In this document: positions 42,872-52,354 of the stretch, in pieces
Position numbering within the stretch: the stretch's first letter is position 1
Layout: each line of letters begins with the position of its first letter
DNA from: CAZVLE01 sp964627855
GTDB lineage: Bacteria; Bacillota; Dethiobacteria; DTU022
Assembly (NCBI GenBank): GCA_964627855.1
Contig: CAZVLE010000047.1
Coordinates: 1 to 64,000 of the forward strand
Reading direction: 5' to 3'
Length of the DNA: 64,000 nt
Position numbers and translations under genes: made by a program
Notes under the pieces: model-generated
Database searches by the model: none
What the model saw: only the letters and a program-made list of their open reading frames with translations
What the model was told of the DNA's origin: nothing

Positions 42872-43894
42872 GTGAAAGCTTTAATAAAAAAAACAACTGA
42901 AGAAAAACTACACCTGGAAGAATTGCCTGAGCCAAAGGTTGGCCCGGGTCAGGTAAAAATCGAGGTTAAATTTGCAGGTATTTGTGGCACCGATTACCAC
43001 ATTCTCCATAATGAATACATGCATAACTTGCCTTTAGTTCCCGGCCATGAATTTTCTGGAATTATTTGTGAAACCGGCCTTGATGTAATTAACTACCAGG
43101 TAAATGACAGGGTTGTTGCGCTTACAACATACTACACCTGTGGTGTTTGTGAGTATTGTATTTCCGGTGTAAAAATGTTATGCAAGGAACGTCAATCCTT
43201 TGGGACCCATGTGAACGGAGCATTTGCTAAATACATTGTCTTAGATCAAAATCTGCTTTTTAAAATTCCTGACAATGTTAGTTTTGAAGAGGCGGTGCTG
43301 ACAGAACCACTTGCATGCTGTGTTCGTGGTTTAATTGAAATGTCAAGAATACGCTCAACTGACTTTGTTCTTGTTTCAGGTCCGGGTACGATTGGACTTC
43401 TGGCTCAACAAATTGCCCAGATTGAAGGCGGCACTGTGCTTGTCTGTGGTTCTGATAAAGATTCCGACAGGTTAAACAAGGCAAAAGAATTAGGCGCTTA
43501 TCAGACAATTAATGCTACTGATGATCTATTTGCAACAGTGATGGAATTGACAGGAGGTGAAGGAGTTGATGTAGCTATTGAGTGCGCCGGAGTAGAAATA
43601 TCGGCACAAAACTGTATAAAACTTCTTAAACCAGGGGGCAGCTATCACCAGATGGGTTTATTTGGCAAGCCTGTTAAATTCGATCTAGATGCATTGCTGC
43701 GTAAGGAAGCTATTTTAACAACTTCCTATGCATCGACATATTCTTCTTTTAAAAAATCTCTCAGGCTGATGTCTTTAAACAAGGTCAGTATCAAACCGTT
43801 AATATCTGAAATTTTACCGATGACCAGCTGGGAAGAGGGGTTTCAAATTTTTGCAGATAAATCCGGTTATAAGGTGCTGCTTTACCCTATTTAA
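42872..43894 (+). CDS. Zinc-dependent medium-chain alcohol/polyol dehydrogenase
   Basis: 340-residue NAD(P)-dependent dehydrogenase. The catalytic zinc ligands are Cys in GICGTDYH and His in GHEFSG. The structural zinc site TCGVCEYCISGVKMLC has four Cys. The cofactor motif is GPGTIGLLAQQIAQ. It resembles sorbitol/threonine dehydrogenases. GTG 42872 has GGAGG upstream. It opens the carbohydrate cluster 57 bp before the ABC permease. Confidence 0.88.
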   Translation: MKALIKKTTEEKLHLEELPEPKVGPGQVKIEVKFAGICGTDYHILHNEYMHNLPLVPGHEFSGIICETGLDVINYQVNDRVVALTTYYTCGVCEYCISGVKMLCKERQSFGTHVNGAFAKYIVLDQNLLFKIPDNVSFEEAVLTEPLACCVRGLIEMSRIRSTDFVLVSGPGTIGLLAQQIAQIEGGTVLVCGSDKDSDRLNKAKELGAYQTINATDDLFATVMELTGGEGVDVAIECAGVEISAQNCIKLLKPGGSYHQMGLFGKPVKFDLDALLRKEAILTTSYASTYSSFKKSLRLMSLNKVSIKPLISEILPMTSWEEGFQIFADKSGYKVLLYPI

Positions 43895-43951
43895 CAAGCC
43901 TTACTTTACAGCATGATCCTGAACAGTTAATTGAATGGCGGTGATGTGAGT

Positions 43952-44950
43952 ATGAAAGATAATAATAACTTTAATAATAATGGTCCACTCCAGATCTTAA
44001 AGGGCATAGTTAACAAAAGAGAGTTTGGCATTTTTATACCGCTCGTAATTATTTTTATTGGTTCGGGCCTGGTTAATCCCCTTTTCTTCGGAACACAAAA
44101 TATCACAAACATTTTTTTCCAAGCCTCTTTTATTTTCATCATCGGTGTTGCCATGACCTTTGTTTTGATATCTGCCGGCCTTGATCTTTCAGTGGGCTCT
44201 GTTTTAGGGCTGGGTGGAGTGATTGCCGGTCTCGCGTTACTGGCAGGACTGCCAATTTGGCTCAGCGTGATCATTGGGCTTCTTCTCGGTGTAGCTGTTG
44301 GCTTGTTTAACGGCTTTTTTATAGCCTTTTTTAAGATGCCTACTTTAATAGTTACTCTGGCAATGATGTATATAGCCAGAGGTATTTGTGAATATCTGAC
44401 ACGAGGCACGCCAGTATATCCTCTCCCGCTTGCTTTCAATCAAATTGGCCAGGGCAGACTGGCCTTAACAGCCGACTTTGGAATTCCATGGCCAATTATT
44501 ATCGCTATTGTAGTTGGAATAATCGGTCATGTCATCCTGGTCAAAACTGCATTTGGCCGGTCTGTTTTTGCCATCGGCGGCAACCTGGAAACAGCCAGAT
44601 TGTCGGGGATAAATGTGAGAAAAGTTACAATAATCATCTATGTTTTTAGTGCGGTCATGGCTTCCCTGGCCGGTGTAACAACTGCTGCAAGACTGGGTTC
44701 GGCTCTGTCAAATGCCGGCATGGGTATGGAACTCAATGTTATTGCTGCGGTTATTATCGGTGGAACATCAATGTTCGGTGGTGTTGGTTCGGTCCTGGGG
44801 ACTGCTATTGGCGCATTGTTAATGACTACAGTTACCAATGCCATGGCTATGCTGGCTATTTCAGTATTTCTACAAAAAGTAATTATCGGGGCAATTATTC
44901 TGTTGGCCGTGGGTATAGATTTGTATAACCGGAAAAGAAGCGGTATTTAA
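43952..44950 (+). CDS. Ribose-type sugar ABC transporter permease
   Basis: 332-residue integral membrane permease of the RbsC/BPD_transp_2 family. Motifs include the N-terminal FVLISAGLDLSVGSVLGLGG, MMYIARGICEYLTRG, the coupling-loop FAIGGNLETARLSGINV, and AVIIGGTSMFGGVGSVLGT. ATG 43952 is chosen; a TTG at 43931 lacks a ribosome site. It is followed by the ATPase and binding-protein genes, completing an importer. Substrate: a monosaccharide or polyol, unresolved. Confidence 0.9.
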   Translation: MKDNNNFNNNGPLQILKGIVNKREFGIFIPLVIIFIGSGLVNPLFFGTQNITNIFFQASFIFIIGVAMTFVLISAGLDLSVGSVLGLGGVIAGLALLAGLPIWLSVIIGLLLGVAVGLFNGFFIAFFKMPTLIVTLAMMYIARGICEYLTRGTPVYPLPLAFNQIGQGRLALTADFGIPWPIIIAIVVGIIGHVILVKTAFGRSVFAIGGNLETARLSGINVRKVTIIIYVFSAVMASLAGVTTAARLGSALSNAGMGMELNVIAAVIIGGTSMFGGVGSVLGTAIGALLMTTVTNAMAMLAISVFLQKVIIGAIILLAVGIDLYNRKRSGI

Positions 44951-45007
44951 GCTTATTTGCTTGATGGTGGTATGCAGATTATAAGGCAAGGTGAGGTATC
45001 AAATATT

Positions 45008-46531
45008 GTGACTGAGAAAAAAGTGCTTGAAATGAAGCATATTACTAAGAAGTTTTATGCCCTGACCGCTTTAAGTGATGTCAGTATTGATCTATATGAA
45101 GGGGAAGTTCTGGGAATTGTCGGAGAAAACGGGGCCGGTAAATCGACTTTGATGAAGATACTTTCGGGTAGCTATCCAGCCAACTCATATGATGGTGAAG
45201 TAATCGTAAACGGCGAAACACAGCGTTTCTTTATAACCGCTGATGCTGAAAAGGCCGGCATAGAGATGATCTATCAGGAAATCAGCCTCATGAATGATTT
45301 GTCGGTTGCAGAAAATATTTTGCTCGGGCGTTTGCCGCAAAGCAGAATAAAAGGTTTTATTGACTGGGGTAAAGTTAACCAGGAAGCCAGAGAAGCCCTC
45401 TCTTACGTCGGACTTGAACTGGATATTAACGAGATGGTACGTAAACTATCGACAAGCCAGATGCAGCTTCTGTCTATAGCCAAGGCTTTATATAGAAAAC
45501 CAAAAATATTAGTTCTTGATGAACCCACTTCTGCATTGACGGAGAGTGAGACTCACAGGTTAATGGAAATTATAGAAAGCATAAAGAAACAGGGTATTTC
45601 CTGTATTTATATTTCGCATAAACTTGATGAAGTATTTAATTTGACCGATAGAATTATTGTTTTACGTGATGGCAATGTTATCTCAACCTATGAAAAACGT
45701 GACATCGTTCCGGATAAAGTAATTGAAGATATGGTAGGACGAAAAGTGGAGAATAGGTACCCAAAAGTACATGTGAGTTTAGGGGAAGAGATTTTTCGGG
45801 TAGACAATTTAACCGTCCCTTCAAATGTCATTGAGAAAAATAGAATTGAGAATGTTTCTTTCATGGTCCGGAGCGGAGAGATACTCGGCCTGGGAGGATT
45901 GGTTGGTTCAGGAAGAAGTGAGCTGGTCAATGCTTTATTTGGAGGGATTAGAAAAACTTCCGGCGATATCTATATCGACAGTGAATTAGTTCAAATTGAA
46001 AAACCAGCCGATGCTATTGAGCATAGAATCGGTTTATTGACTGAAGATAGAAGGGCATCCGGTTTTGTTGGTACCATGAATATCAGGGAAAATATTTCAT
46101 TGGCCAGCCTCGAAAAAATCAGCAGTAAGGGATTTCTCAACAAAAAAGAAGAGGTCAGACTTACAGGAGAACAGTTTACTGCATTAAGAGTAAAAGCACC
46201 CGGGTTGGAAACCAGCATTCTGAACCTTTCAGGAGGTAATCAGCAAAAAGTTGTACTGGGTAAATGGTTAATGAGTGATGTCAGGATTCTTTTCCTAGAT
46301 GAGCCAACCCGTGGGATCGATGTTGGAACAAAGGTTGAACTCTACAACATAATGTTTAAACTGGCACAAAAAGGGGTTGCTATCGTCATGATTTCATCAG
46401 AACTGCCTGAGCTTATGGCTGTCTGCGACAGGTTTATCGTCCTCTGCGAAGGTAGAGTAACCGGCCATTTTGAACACGAAGATATTACAGAAGAGCTTTT
46501 CATCAAGGCAGCTACGAATTATTTATGCTGA
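45008..46531 (+). CDS. Ribose-type sugar ABC transporter ATP-binding protein (tandem ATPase)
   Basis: About 507 residues with two ABC domains, as in RbsA/MglA. Domain 1 has Walker A GENGAGKST, signature STSQMQLLSIAKAL and Walker B LVLDEPTSALTESE. Domain 2 has a degenerate P-loop region GLVGSGRSE, signature NLSGGNQQKVVLGKWL and LFLDEPTRGIDVG, as expected. GTG 45008 with AAGGTGAGG upstream is preferred over TTG 44957, which would add 17 unrelated residues. Confidence 0.92.
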   Translation: MTEKKVLEMKHITKKFYALTALSDVSIDLYEGEVLGIVGENGAGKSTLMKILSGSYPANSYDGEVIVNGETQRFFITADAEKAGIEMIYQEISLMNDLSVAENILLGRLPQSRIKGFIDWGKVNQEAREALSYVGLELDINEMVRKLSTSQMQLLSIAKALYRKPKILVLDEPTSALTESETHRLMEIIESIKKQGISCIYISHKLDEVFNLTDRIIVLRDGNVISTYEKRDIVPDKVIEDMVGRKVENRYPKVHVSLGEEIFRVDNLTVPSNVIEKNRIENVSFMVRSGEILGLGGLVGSGRSELVNALFGGIRKTSGDIYIDSELVQIEKPADAIEHRIGLLTEDRRASGFVGTMNIRENISLASLEKISSKGFLNKKEEVRLTGEQFTALRVKAPGLETSILNLSGGNQQKVVLGKWLMSDVRILFLDEPTRGIDVGTKVELYNIMFKLAQKGVAIVMISSELPELMAVCDRFIVLCEGRVTGHFEHEDITEELFIKAATNYLC

Positions 46532-46673
46532 AGTATTTTGTAAGAAAGTAATAATGCTAAGAAAATATGATGATCTTTTCTAAAACTGAAGAATCTATTG
46601 AAATTATTAGAGTGGATTACTGGAGTCTCTGTGCTCCTTAATCAAATATAAAACCTTTAGGAGGGTAATTTAA

Positions 46674-47690
46674 ATGAAGAAGTGGTTGATTATTGCGGTC
46701 CTGTTGCTTTCTGTAGCGCTTATCTTTTCTGCCTGCGCGACAGATAGCGGACCCGACCCCGATCCGGTGGAGCCCGAGACTGATGTTGATGTTGATGAAG
46801 GTGCCGTTGGAGAAGAAGAAATGATTGAATTGACCTTTGTAACACCCCTGGTTGCTCACCCCGTATGGGATGTTGCCAGGGAAGGCTTTGAAGATGCCGC
46901 TCGTGATTTAAACTTCAAAGCTAATTATGTTGGGCCACAGGGTATTGATCCGGCAGAGATGGTAAATCAAATTGAAATTGCTCTTGCTTCACAGGTCGAT
47001 GGCATTATTACAATGCCTATTGCCCCGGAGGCAATGAGACCTGCATTTCAAAAGCTCGAAGAAGCCGGTATGCCTGTAGTATTTGTTGGTGCAGAAGATG
47101 ACGAATCTACTGCGCTGGCTTTTATTGGCACAAACGAAGCAGAACTGGGCAGGCAGGGTGCGGAAGGCCTAATGGCCAAAATGGATGGAGAGCCCATAAA
47201 GGCCTATATCCAGCAGTCAACCATGGATGCTTCCTTTGCCAACAATGCAAGAGATGGTTACTTAGCTGCGCTGGAAGACTATCCGGGTGGATTTGAATTG
47301 ATTCTGAATGAACCAAACAACTCGGATATGATGATTGCTATGGAAAGGTTACAGAATGCTTTTAATACCTATCCGGAGCTTAATGTTGTTATCGGAGTTG
47401 CCGGCGAAGTAGGTCCTGCTGCAGCCAAGGTCGTTAAAGAAATGGCTATTGAAGATCGCATTACAATCATTGCCATTGATGATGTTGCCGAAACCATGGA
47501 CTTCGTCAAAGAGGGCGTAATCTATGGTACCATGGCCCAAAATTTCTATATGATGGGTTACATGGGGGCACAGTTCCTGGTGGATTACATCAGGGAAGGT
47601 AAAGAACCTGAAAACTTCAAAAATGATTCCGGTAGTATTTTCGTAACCCTTGAGAACTTTGATACCTATGAAGAAACCTTAAAGAGGTAG
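46674..47690 (+). CDS. Sugar ABC transporter substrate-binding lipoprotein (RbsB-like)
   Basis: 338-residue precursor with a lipoprotein signal peptide ending at Cys22 (FSAC), then an acidic Asp/Glu/Pro linker. The Peripl_BP_4 domain begins with FVTPLVAHPVWDVAREGFED and includes QVDGIITMPIAPEAM. The ATG has TTAGGAGGG just upstream. The gene follows the ATPase gene by 142 bp and is the last of the importer genes; a long hairpin follows at 47759. Confidence 0.91.
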   Translation: MKKWLIIAVLLLSVALIFSACATDSGPDPDPVEPETDVDVDEGAVGEEEMIELTFVTPLVAHPVWDVAREGFEDAARDLNFKANYVGPQGIDPAEMVNQIEIALASQVDGIITMPIAPEAMRPAFQKLEEAGMPVVFVGAEDDESTALAFIGTNEAELGRQGAEGLMAKMDGEPIKAYIQQSTMDASFANNARDGYLAALEDYPGGFELILNEPNNSDMMIAMERLQNAFNTYPELNVVIGVAGEVGPAAAKVVKEMAIEDRITIIAIDDVAETMDFVKEGVIYGTMAQNFYMMGYMGAQFLVDYIREGKEPENFKNDSGSIFVTLENFDTYEETLKR

Positions 47691-47758
47691 ATTGGCTAAT
47701 TTCCTTCAGAGGTTTGTAGTAATCAGCTTTTAAAGGGTTATTAGTTGAAGACAGGGAG

Positions 47759-47793
47759 TGGTGATGCAGGCATTTCAAATGTTTGCATCACCA
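47759..47793 (+). promoter_or_regulatory. Long hairpin after the sugar-binding protein gene
   Basis: TGGTGATGCA (47759-47768) pairs with TGCATCACCA (47784-47793), and inside it CATTT pairs with AAATG, giving a nearly continuous 15-bp stem. There is no T-run. It probably stabilises or attenuates the transcript between the transporter and the catabolic genes. Confidence 0.55.
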
Positions 47794-47853
47794 TACTAAT
47801 TCTCTCTGTATGTCGTATGCAATTGATTAAAATATCAACTGACAGGTGATCTT

Positions 47854-48921
47854 ATGGATTACTCATCCGCTAGAAACCATGGCTGCAGAATCACAGAATA
47901 CAAACATCGGGGTCTGACCATCCTGACTATGGAAAATGATCTTCTTAAAATATCGATCCTTGTTGATCGCGGTTCCGATATTATAGAACTGGCTTATAAA
48001 CCTCTAGATCTTGATTTCATGTGGAAAGCACCCGGAGGTATAAGGCCGGCGGGTAGTTTTATTCCGACCAGTGCAAGCTCGCTCGGCAACTACCTTGATT
48101 ATCTTTCTGGAGGCTGGCAGGAAATCTTACCGGGTGGGGGACCTTTTCTTGCTTATGGAGCTGAAATCGGGCTCCATGGTGAAGTTTGTTTATTACCGTG
48201 GAGTTTTAGTATCGAGGAAGATACAGCGGAAAAGGTTTCTTTACGCTTAAACTGCAAAACGGTCAGGTTCCCATTTAGGTTGACAAAAATCATAACATTA
48301 CAGCGTGGAAGTACCGTTGTAAATCTTGAAGAAAAACTTATTAATGAAAGCGACGAGAGCATTGAATTTTTATGGTCTCATCACCCGGCCTATGGGAAGC
48401 CGTTTTTGGATGGAAACTGCCGCATTGATGTTCCGGCGAAAACTTTTCACACCAGTAATTTTTATAACTCACCTACAGCACTTTTTAATCCCGAACATCA
48501 GGGTAAATGGCCTTTAGATAAAGATAAAAATGAAATATTGGTTGACCTGAGTTTGGTGCCACCTCTTTCGGAACCAGTTTCTGATTTATATTATTTAAAA
48601 GACCTGGCCGAAGGATGGTATGCGATAACAAATATAGATAAACAAATAGGGATAGGTTTTTCATGGGACCTGTCTGTTTTTCCATATTTAACTTACTGGC
48701 AGGTTTGTAATGGTAGTTATGGTTACCCCTGGTATGGGCGCACGTATAACATAGGTTTAGAATTATGGAACAGTTTTACTGATAAACTGGAAACGGCAAG
48801 AAATAATCAAACACTGCAAAGTATTGCTGGTGGTCAAACTATAAGTACAGAGATAAAGGTGATTATTTATTCTGACTTAGAGAAGGTTAACCGCATCTTA
48901 CCAAATGGAGAAGTTTTATAA
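47854..48921 (+). CDS. Aldose 1-epimerase-like protein (DUF4432-type galactose mutarotase fold), copy 1
   Basis: 355 residues, cytosolic, no signal. Features are MDYSSARNHGCRI, RGSDIIELAYKPLDLDFMWKAPGG, HGEVCLLPWSF, SHHPAYGKPFLDG with the candidate catalytic His, and late YNIGLELWNSF with the candidate Glu. These fit the beta-supersandwich mutarotase family, in which a His and a Glu interconvert sugar anomers. It is followed by a paralogue with the same architecture, so the pair arose by tandem duplication. Sugar specificity is unknown. Confidence 0.75.
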   Translation: MDYSSARNHGCRITEYKHRGLTILTMENDLLKISILVDRGSDIIELAYKPLDLDFMWKAPGGIRPAGSFIPTSASSLGNYLDYLSGGWQEILPGGGPFLAYGAEIGLHGEVCLLPWSFSIEEDTAEKVSLRLNCKTVRFPFRLTKIITLQRGSTVVNLEEKLINESDESIEFLWSHHPAYGKPFLDGNCRIDVPAKTFHTSNFYNSPTALFNPEHQGKWPLDKDKNEILVDLSLVPPLSEPVSDLYYLKDLAEGWYAITNIDKQIGIGFSWDLSVFPYLTYWQVCNGSYGYPWYGRTYNIGLELWNSFTDKLETARNNQTLQSIAGGQTISTEIKVIIYSDLEKVNRILPNGEVL

Positions 48922-48957
48922 AAAGTTATAATCCTAGACAAGGTGGGGGTACTTTAA

Positions 48958-50028
48958 ATGGATTACTCTTCGGAACGAAATCACGGCTGTAGAATCCTCG
49001 AATACACTCACAGGGGATTGACCATGGTATCCATGGAGAACGAAATCTTAAAGATTTCGGTTCTTGCCGATAAAGGTGCTGATATAGTCGAGCTGGTACA
49101 CAAACCTTCAGATATTGACTTCATGTGGAAAGCACCGGGAGGTATACGGGAAACGGCAAAACATATTCCCACCATTGCCAGTTCTCTGGGGAATAACCTC
49201 GATTATTATGAAGGGGGATGGCACGAATCTTTACCCTGTGCCGCACCCTGTATAAATTCTGGAGCAGAACTGGGGTTGCATGGCGAAGTGGCATTGTTAC
49301 CCTGGAGCTTTCATGTTGAGAGAGACGATGTAGATCTAATATCCGTGATTTTTTCCTGTAGAACAGTCCGGTTTCCATTTCATGTCCAAAAACGTATAGT
49401 TGTAGAGAGTAATAATCCGGTAGTTTCTATAGATGAAAGCCTGACAAATGAAAGCAGCGAAGTTATTGACTTTATGTGGGGTCAACATCCAACATTTGGA
49501 AAGCCATTTCTTGACAGCACTTGTCGCATAGATATTCCGGCAAGCGAATTTACTGTCTGCAATAATTTTTTATCACCGACTTCTTATTTTCAGCCCGGCT
49601 ATAAGGGAAAATGGCCTTTGACTGTTTCCCGTTCAGGAAAAGAAATTGATCTCAGTCGATTTCCTCCTGAGGCAGAAAAGTCCGCAGAGCTGCTTTACTT
49701 GAAGGGGCTAAATGAAGGCTGGTTTGCCATCACCAATACTGGTCTCCGCCTGGGTATTGGAATCAGGTGGGATATCAATATCTTTCCGTATGTTTGGTAC
49801 TGGAGAGTGTTGAGAGGGTTGCCTGGTTATCCGTGGTATAGCCGTACATATAATATTGGCCTGGAACCTTGGAGCAGTTATCCGTCTGACTATGATCTGG
49901 CAAAACAAGGTGGAGCTCTAATAAAAATTAATGGCAATGAGAGGATTGACACATCTTTTAAAGTTGTCCTTTATAGCGGCGTTGAAAAGGTGAAGAGAAT
50001 AACTGAACAGGGTATGATCGAATCATAA
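48958..50028 (+). CDS. Aldose 1-epimerase-like protein (DUF4432-type), copy 2
   Basis: 356 residues, clearly paralogous to the preceding gene. It has MDYSSERNHGCRILEYTHRG, KGADIVELVHKPSDIDFMWK, HGEVALLPWSFHV, QHPTFGKPFLDST and YNIGLEPWSSY. GTGGGGG stands upstream of the ATG. Both copies keep the putative catalytic His and Glu, so both may be active on different anomers or related sugars. Confidence 0.75.
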   Translation: MDYSSERNHGCRILEYTHRGLTMVSMENEILKISVLADKGADIVELVHKPSDIDFMWKAPGGIRETAKHIPTIASSLGNNLDYYEGGWHESLPCAAPCINSGAELGLHGEVALLPWSFHVERDDVDLISVIFSCRTVRFPFHVQKRIVVESNNPVVSIDESLTNESSEVIDFMWGQHPTFGKPFLDSTCRIDIPASEFTVCNNFLSPTSYFQPGYKGKWPLTVSRSGKEIDLSRFPPEAEKSAELLYLKGLNEGWFAITNTGLRLGIGIRWDINIFPYVWYWRVLRGLPGYPWYSRTYNIGLEPWSSYPSDYDLAKQGGALIKINGNERIDTSFKVVLYSGVEKVKRITEQGMIES

Positions 50029-50059
50029 AACTTAAATAAAGTGAAGGAAGTGATAAACC

Positions 50060-51097
50060 GTGAACTCCCTTGAAAGAAGCCTTGCTGTAATAGCTCATAA
50101 AAAAGCGGACAGGGTACCTGTGATTCCCCAGGATGCACATGTGGCCGCTAAGCTCGCTGGTTATGATCATTTTGAGTTTGCCAAAGATCCCAAAAAGATT
50201 GCCAGTGCCCAGATCGAATGTTGTGAAAGATTCGGATTTGATGGCATTATCATGGGCGCTGATACGGTAGTTTTAGCTGAAGCGGTGGGTGTTGAAGTGA
50301 GGTATTCCAAAGATATCGGGCCCTCTCCAGTGGCAGGATGTCTTGATTCGTATAAAGATATTAAAAAACTAAAAGCACTTAATCCCCTTAAAGATGCCCG
50401 GTTGCCGGTATGGGTTGAAGCTACCCGGCTTCTGGTGGAAAAAGTTGGCCATGAAAAGCTAATTGTTGCCCGTGCTGATCAGGGCGCATTCAGTCTTGCC
50501 TCAATGATTCGCGGTTTTGAAAACTTTTTCATGGATCTAACCGTTGGTGAAGAAAAGGAAGCCGTTCATGAATTACTCAGGTATTGCAATGAGTGTATGT
50601 ATACTTTTATTAAAGCCTTAAAATCGGTTGGAGCTCATGTAGTAACGACCGGAGATTCTATATCAGGACCAGAGGTAGTATCACCGGCTTTTTATGAAGA
50701 GTATTCATTCCCTTATGAAGTGGATATGGCAAATAGATGCAAAAAGCTGGGAATACCCTTTGCCATCCATATTTGTGGAAAAACAGATCAAATCCTGGAA
50801 AAATGGATTCAGACCGAAGCAGAAATTTTTGAGATTGATCATAAAACTGACTTTGCACTGGCGAGAAATTTGACAGTTGGAAAAGTTACACTGCTTGGTA
50901 ATCTCGACTGCTCTGGAGTGATGCTAAGTGGAGCACCGGAGCTGGTTGAGCAGAAATCGAAGGAAATAATTGATATTTGTATGCCCCACAGTGGATTGAT
51001 TTTGAGCTCGGGATGCTTGCTGGGAAGCAATACGCCCCCTGAAAATATGCAAGCCCTGGCTGATAGCGCCAGAAAATATGGTGTGTTTCCCGATTAA
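50060..51097 (+). CDS. UroD-superfamily protein, corrinoid methyltransferase-like (MtaA/MtbA type)
   Basis: 345 residues of the uroporphyrinogen decarboxylase fold. It carries the methyltransferase zinc signature HxC (IHICG, about residue 236) with a distal Cys in SSGCLLG. True UroD enzymes lack that site. It therefore more likely transfers methyl groups to or from a corrinoid or thiol than makes heme. GTG 50060 follows GGAAG. No intact corrinoid protein is in the window; the nearest is the decayed one at 39838. Its place among sugar genes suggests demethylation of an O-methyl sugar or a distinct uncharacterised reaction. Confidence 0.75.
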   Translation: MNSLERSLAVIAHKKADRVPVIPQDAHVAAKLAGYDHFEFAKDPKKIASAQIECCERFGFDGIIMGADTVVLAEAVGVEVRYSKDIGPSPVAGCLDSYKDIKKLKALNPLKDARLPVWVEATRLLVEKVGHEKLIVARADQGAFSLASMIRGFENFFMDLTVGEEKEAVHELLRYCNECMYTFIKALKSVGAHVVTTGDSISGPEVVSPAFYEEYSFPYEVDMANRCKKLGIPFAIHICGKTDQILEKWIQTEAEIFEIDHKTDFALARNLTVGKVTLLGNLDCSGVMLSGAPELVEQKSKEIIDICMPHSGLILSSGCLLGSNTPPENMQALADSARKYGVFPD

Positions 51098-51138
51098 AAA
51101 GCATTATATTATTATTAACTATAACTGGGAGTGTTATC

Positions 51139-52305
51139 ATGGAAAACTTTACATTTCACAATCCGACCAAAATCATTTTCGGAAAAGATACCGAAAATAC
51201 AGTAGGCAGCGAGATTAAGCCTTACAGCGATTCAGTTTTGCTTGTTCATTCCGGAGGTGAACATTTAAAAAAGAACGGAGTATATGACAGGGTAATTGCT
51301 TCACTTGGTAATTCCGGCATAACCATAAAAGAACTTAGCGGTATCAAGCCAAATCCCCTGCTCGAGCCAGTTTATGAAGGGATAGAGCTATGTCGCAAGA
51401 ATTGTCTAGATTTTGTTCTAGCCCTTGGTGGGGGTAGCGTGATCGACACTGCTAAAGCAATTGCGGCAGGTGTTCCCTATGATGGCGATGTTTGGGATTT
51501 ATTTACCGGTAAAAACAGCTTTGGAGAAGCTCTTCCAACGGGAACAATTGTTACAATTCCGGCAGCAGGCAGTGAAAGTAGTAATGGTTCAGTAATAACC
51601 AATGAGAAAAGCGGTTACAAATTGGCAATTATTGATGAAGTATTAAGACCTAAATTTGCCATATTAAATCCGGAACTTACCTTCAGCTTGCCGGCTTATC
51701 AGACTTTTTGCGGTGTTGCAGATATCATGTCACACGTCATGGAACGCTATTTCACAAAGGTCAAGCACGTTGATTTATCTGACCGCCTATGTGAAGCTGT
51801 GCTGAGAACTGTTATCAGGAACGCTCGAATATTATTAAAAGATCCTGCTGACTATCATGCCCGTTCAGAAATTATGTGGGCATCTACAATTGCACATAAC
51901 GATCTTCTTACAGCCGGGCGGATCGGCGACTGGGGATCTCATATGATCGGGATGGAGATCAGCGCATTATACGACAGTACACATGGTGCAACTTTGTCTG
52001 CGGTTACTGCATCCTGGATGCGTTATGTATATAGCGAAGATTTGAACAGGTTTGTTCAATTTGCGATGCGTGTCTGGAACGCAGAGTACGATTTTGACGA
52101 CCCTGTCAGGACAGCATTAGAGGGAATAAATAGTATGGAAAGTTTTTTCAAAGAAATTGGACTACCAACAAGCCTGGCTGAACTTGGTGTTGATGATCAA
52201 AGGTTGCAGGAGATGTCACAAAAGTGCACCGAAAGAGGGAATGTAGGTGCGATAAAAAGTCTTTGTCAGGATGATATTTTTAATATTATGAAAATGGCCC
52301 TCTAA
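51139..52305 (+). CDS. Iron-containing alcohol dehydrogenase (butanol dehydrogenase-like)
   Basis: 388-residue group-III dehydrogenase of the BdhA/YqhD type. NFTFHNPTKIIFGKDT opens it, LGGGSVIDTAKAIA binds the cofactor, and metal ligands are found in GVADIMSHVMERYF and DSTHGATLSAV. GGGAGTG precedes the ATG at 51139. It probably reduces an aldehyde from the sugar pathway, regenerating NAD(P)+. Confidence 0.9.
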   Translation: MENFTFHNPTKIIFGKDTENTVGSEIKPYSDSVLLVHSGGEHLKKNGVYDRVIASLGNSGITIKELSGIKPNPLLEPVYEGIELCRKNCLDFVLALGGGSVIDTAKAIAAGVPYDGDVWDLFTGKNSFGEALPTGTIVTIPAAGSESSNGSVITNEKSGYKLAIIDEVLRPKFAILNPELTFSLPAYQTFCGVADIMSHVMERYFTKVKHVDLSDRLCEAVLRTVIRNARILLKDPADYHARSEIMWASTIAHNDLLTAGRIGDWGSHMIGMEISALYDSTHGATLSAVTASWMRYVYSEDLNRFVQFAMRVWNAEYDFDDPVRTALEGINSMESFFKEIGLPTSLAELGVDDQRLQEMSQKCTERGNVGAIKSLCQDDIFNIMKMAL

Positions 52306-52354
52306 GACCTGCAGTCATAGTTATTATCAGTTGCAATTTGCCAAAGGTCTGGTC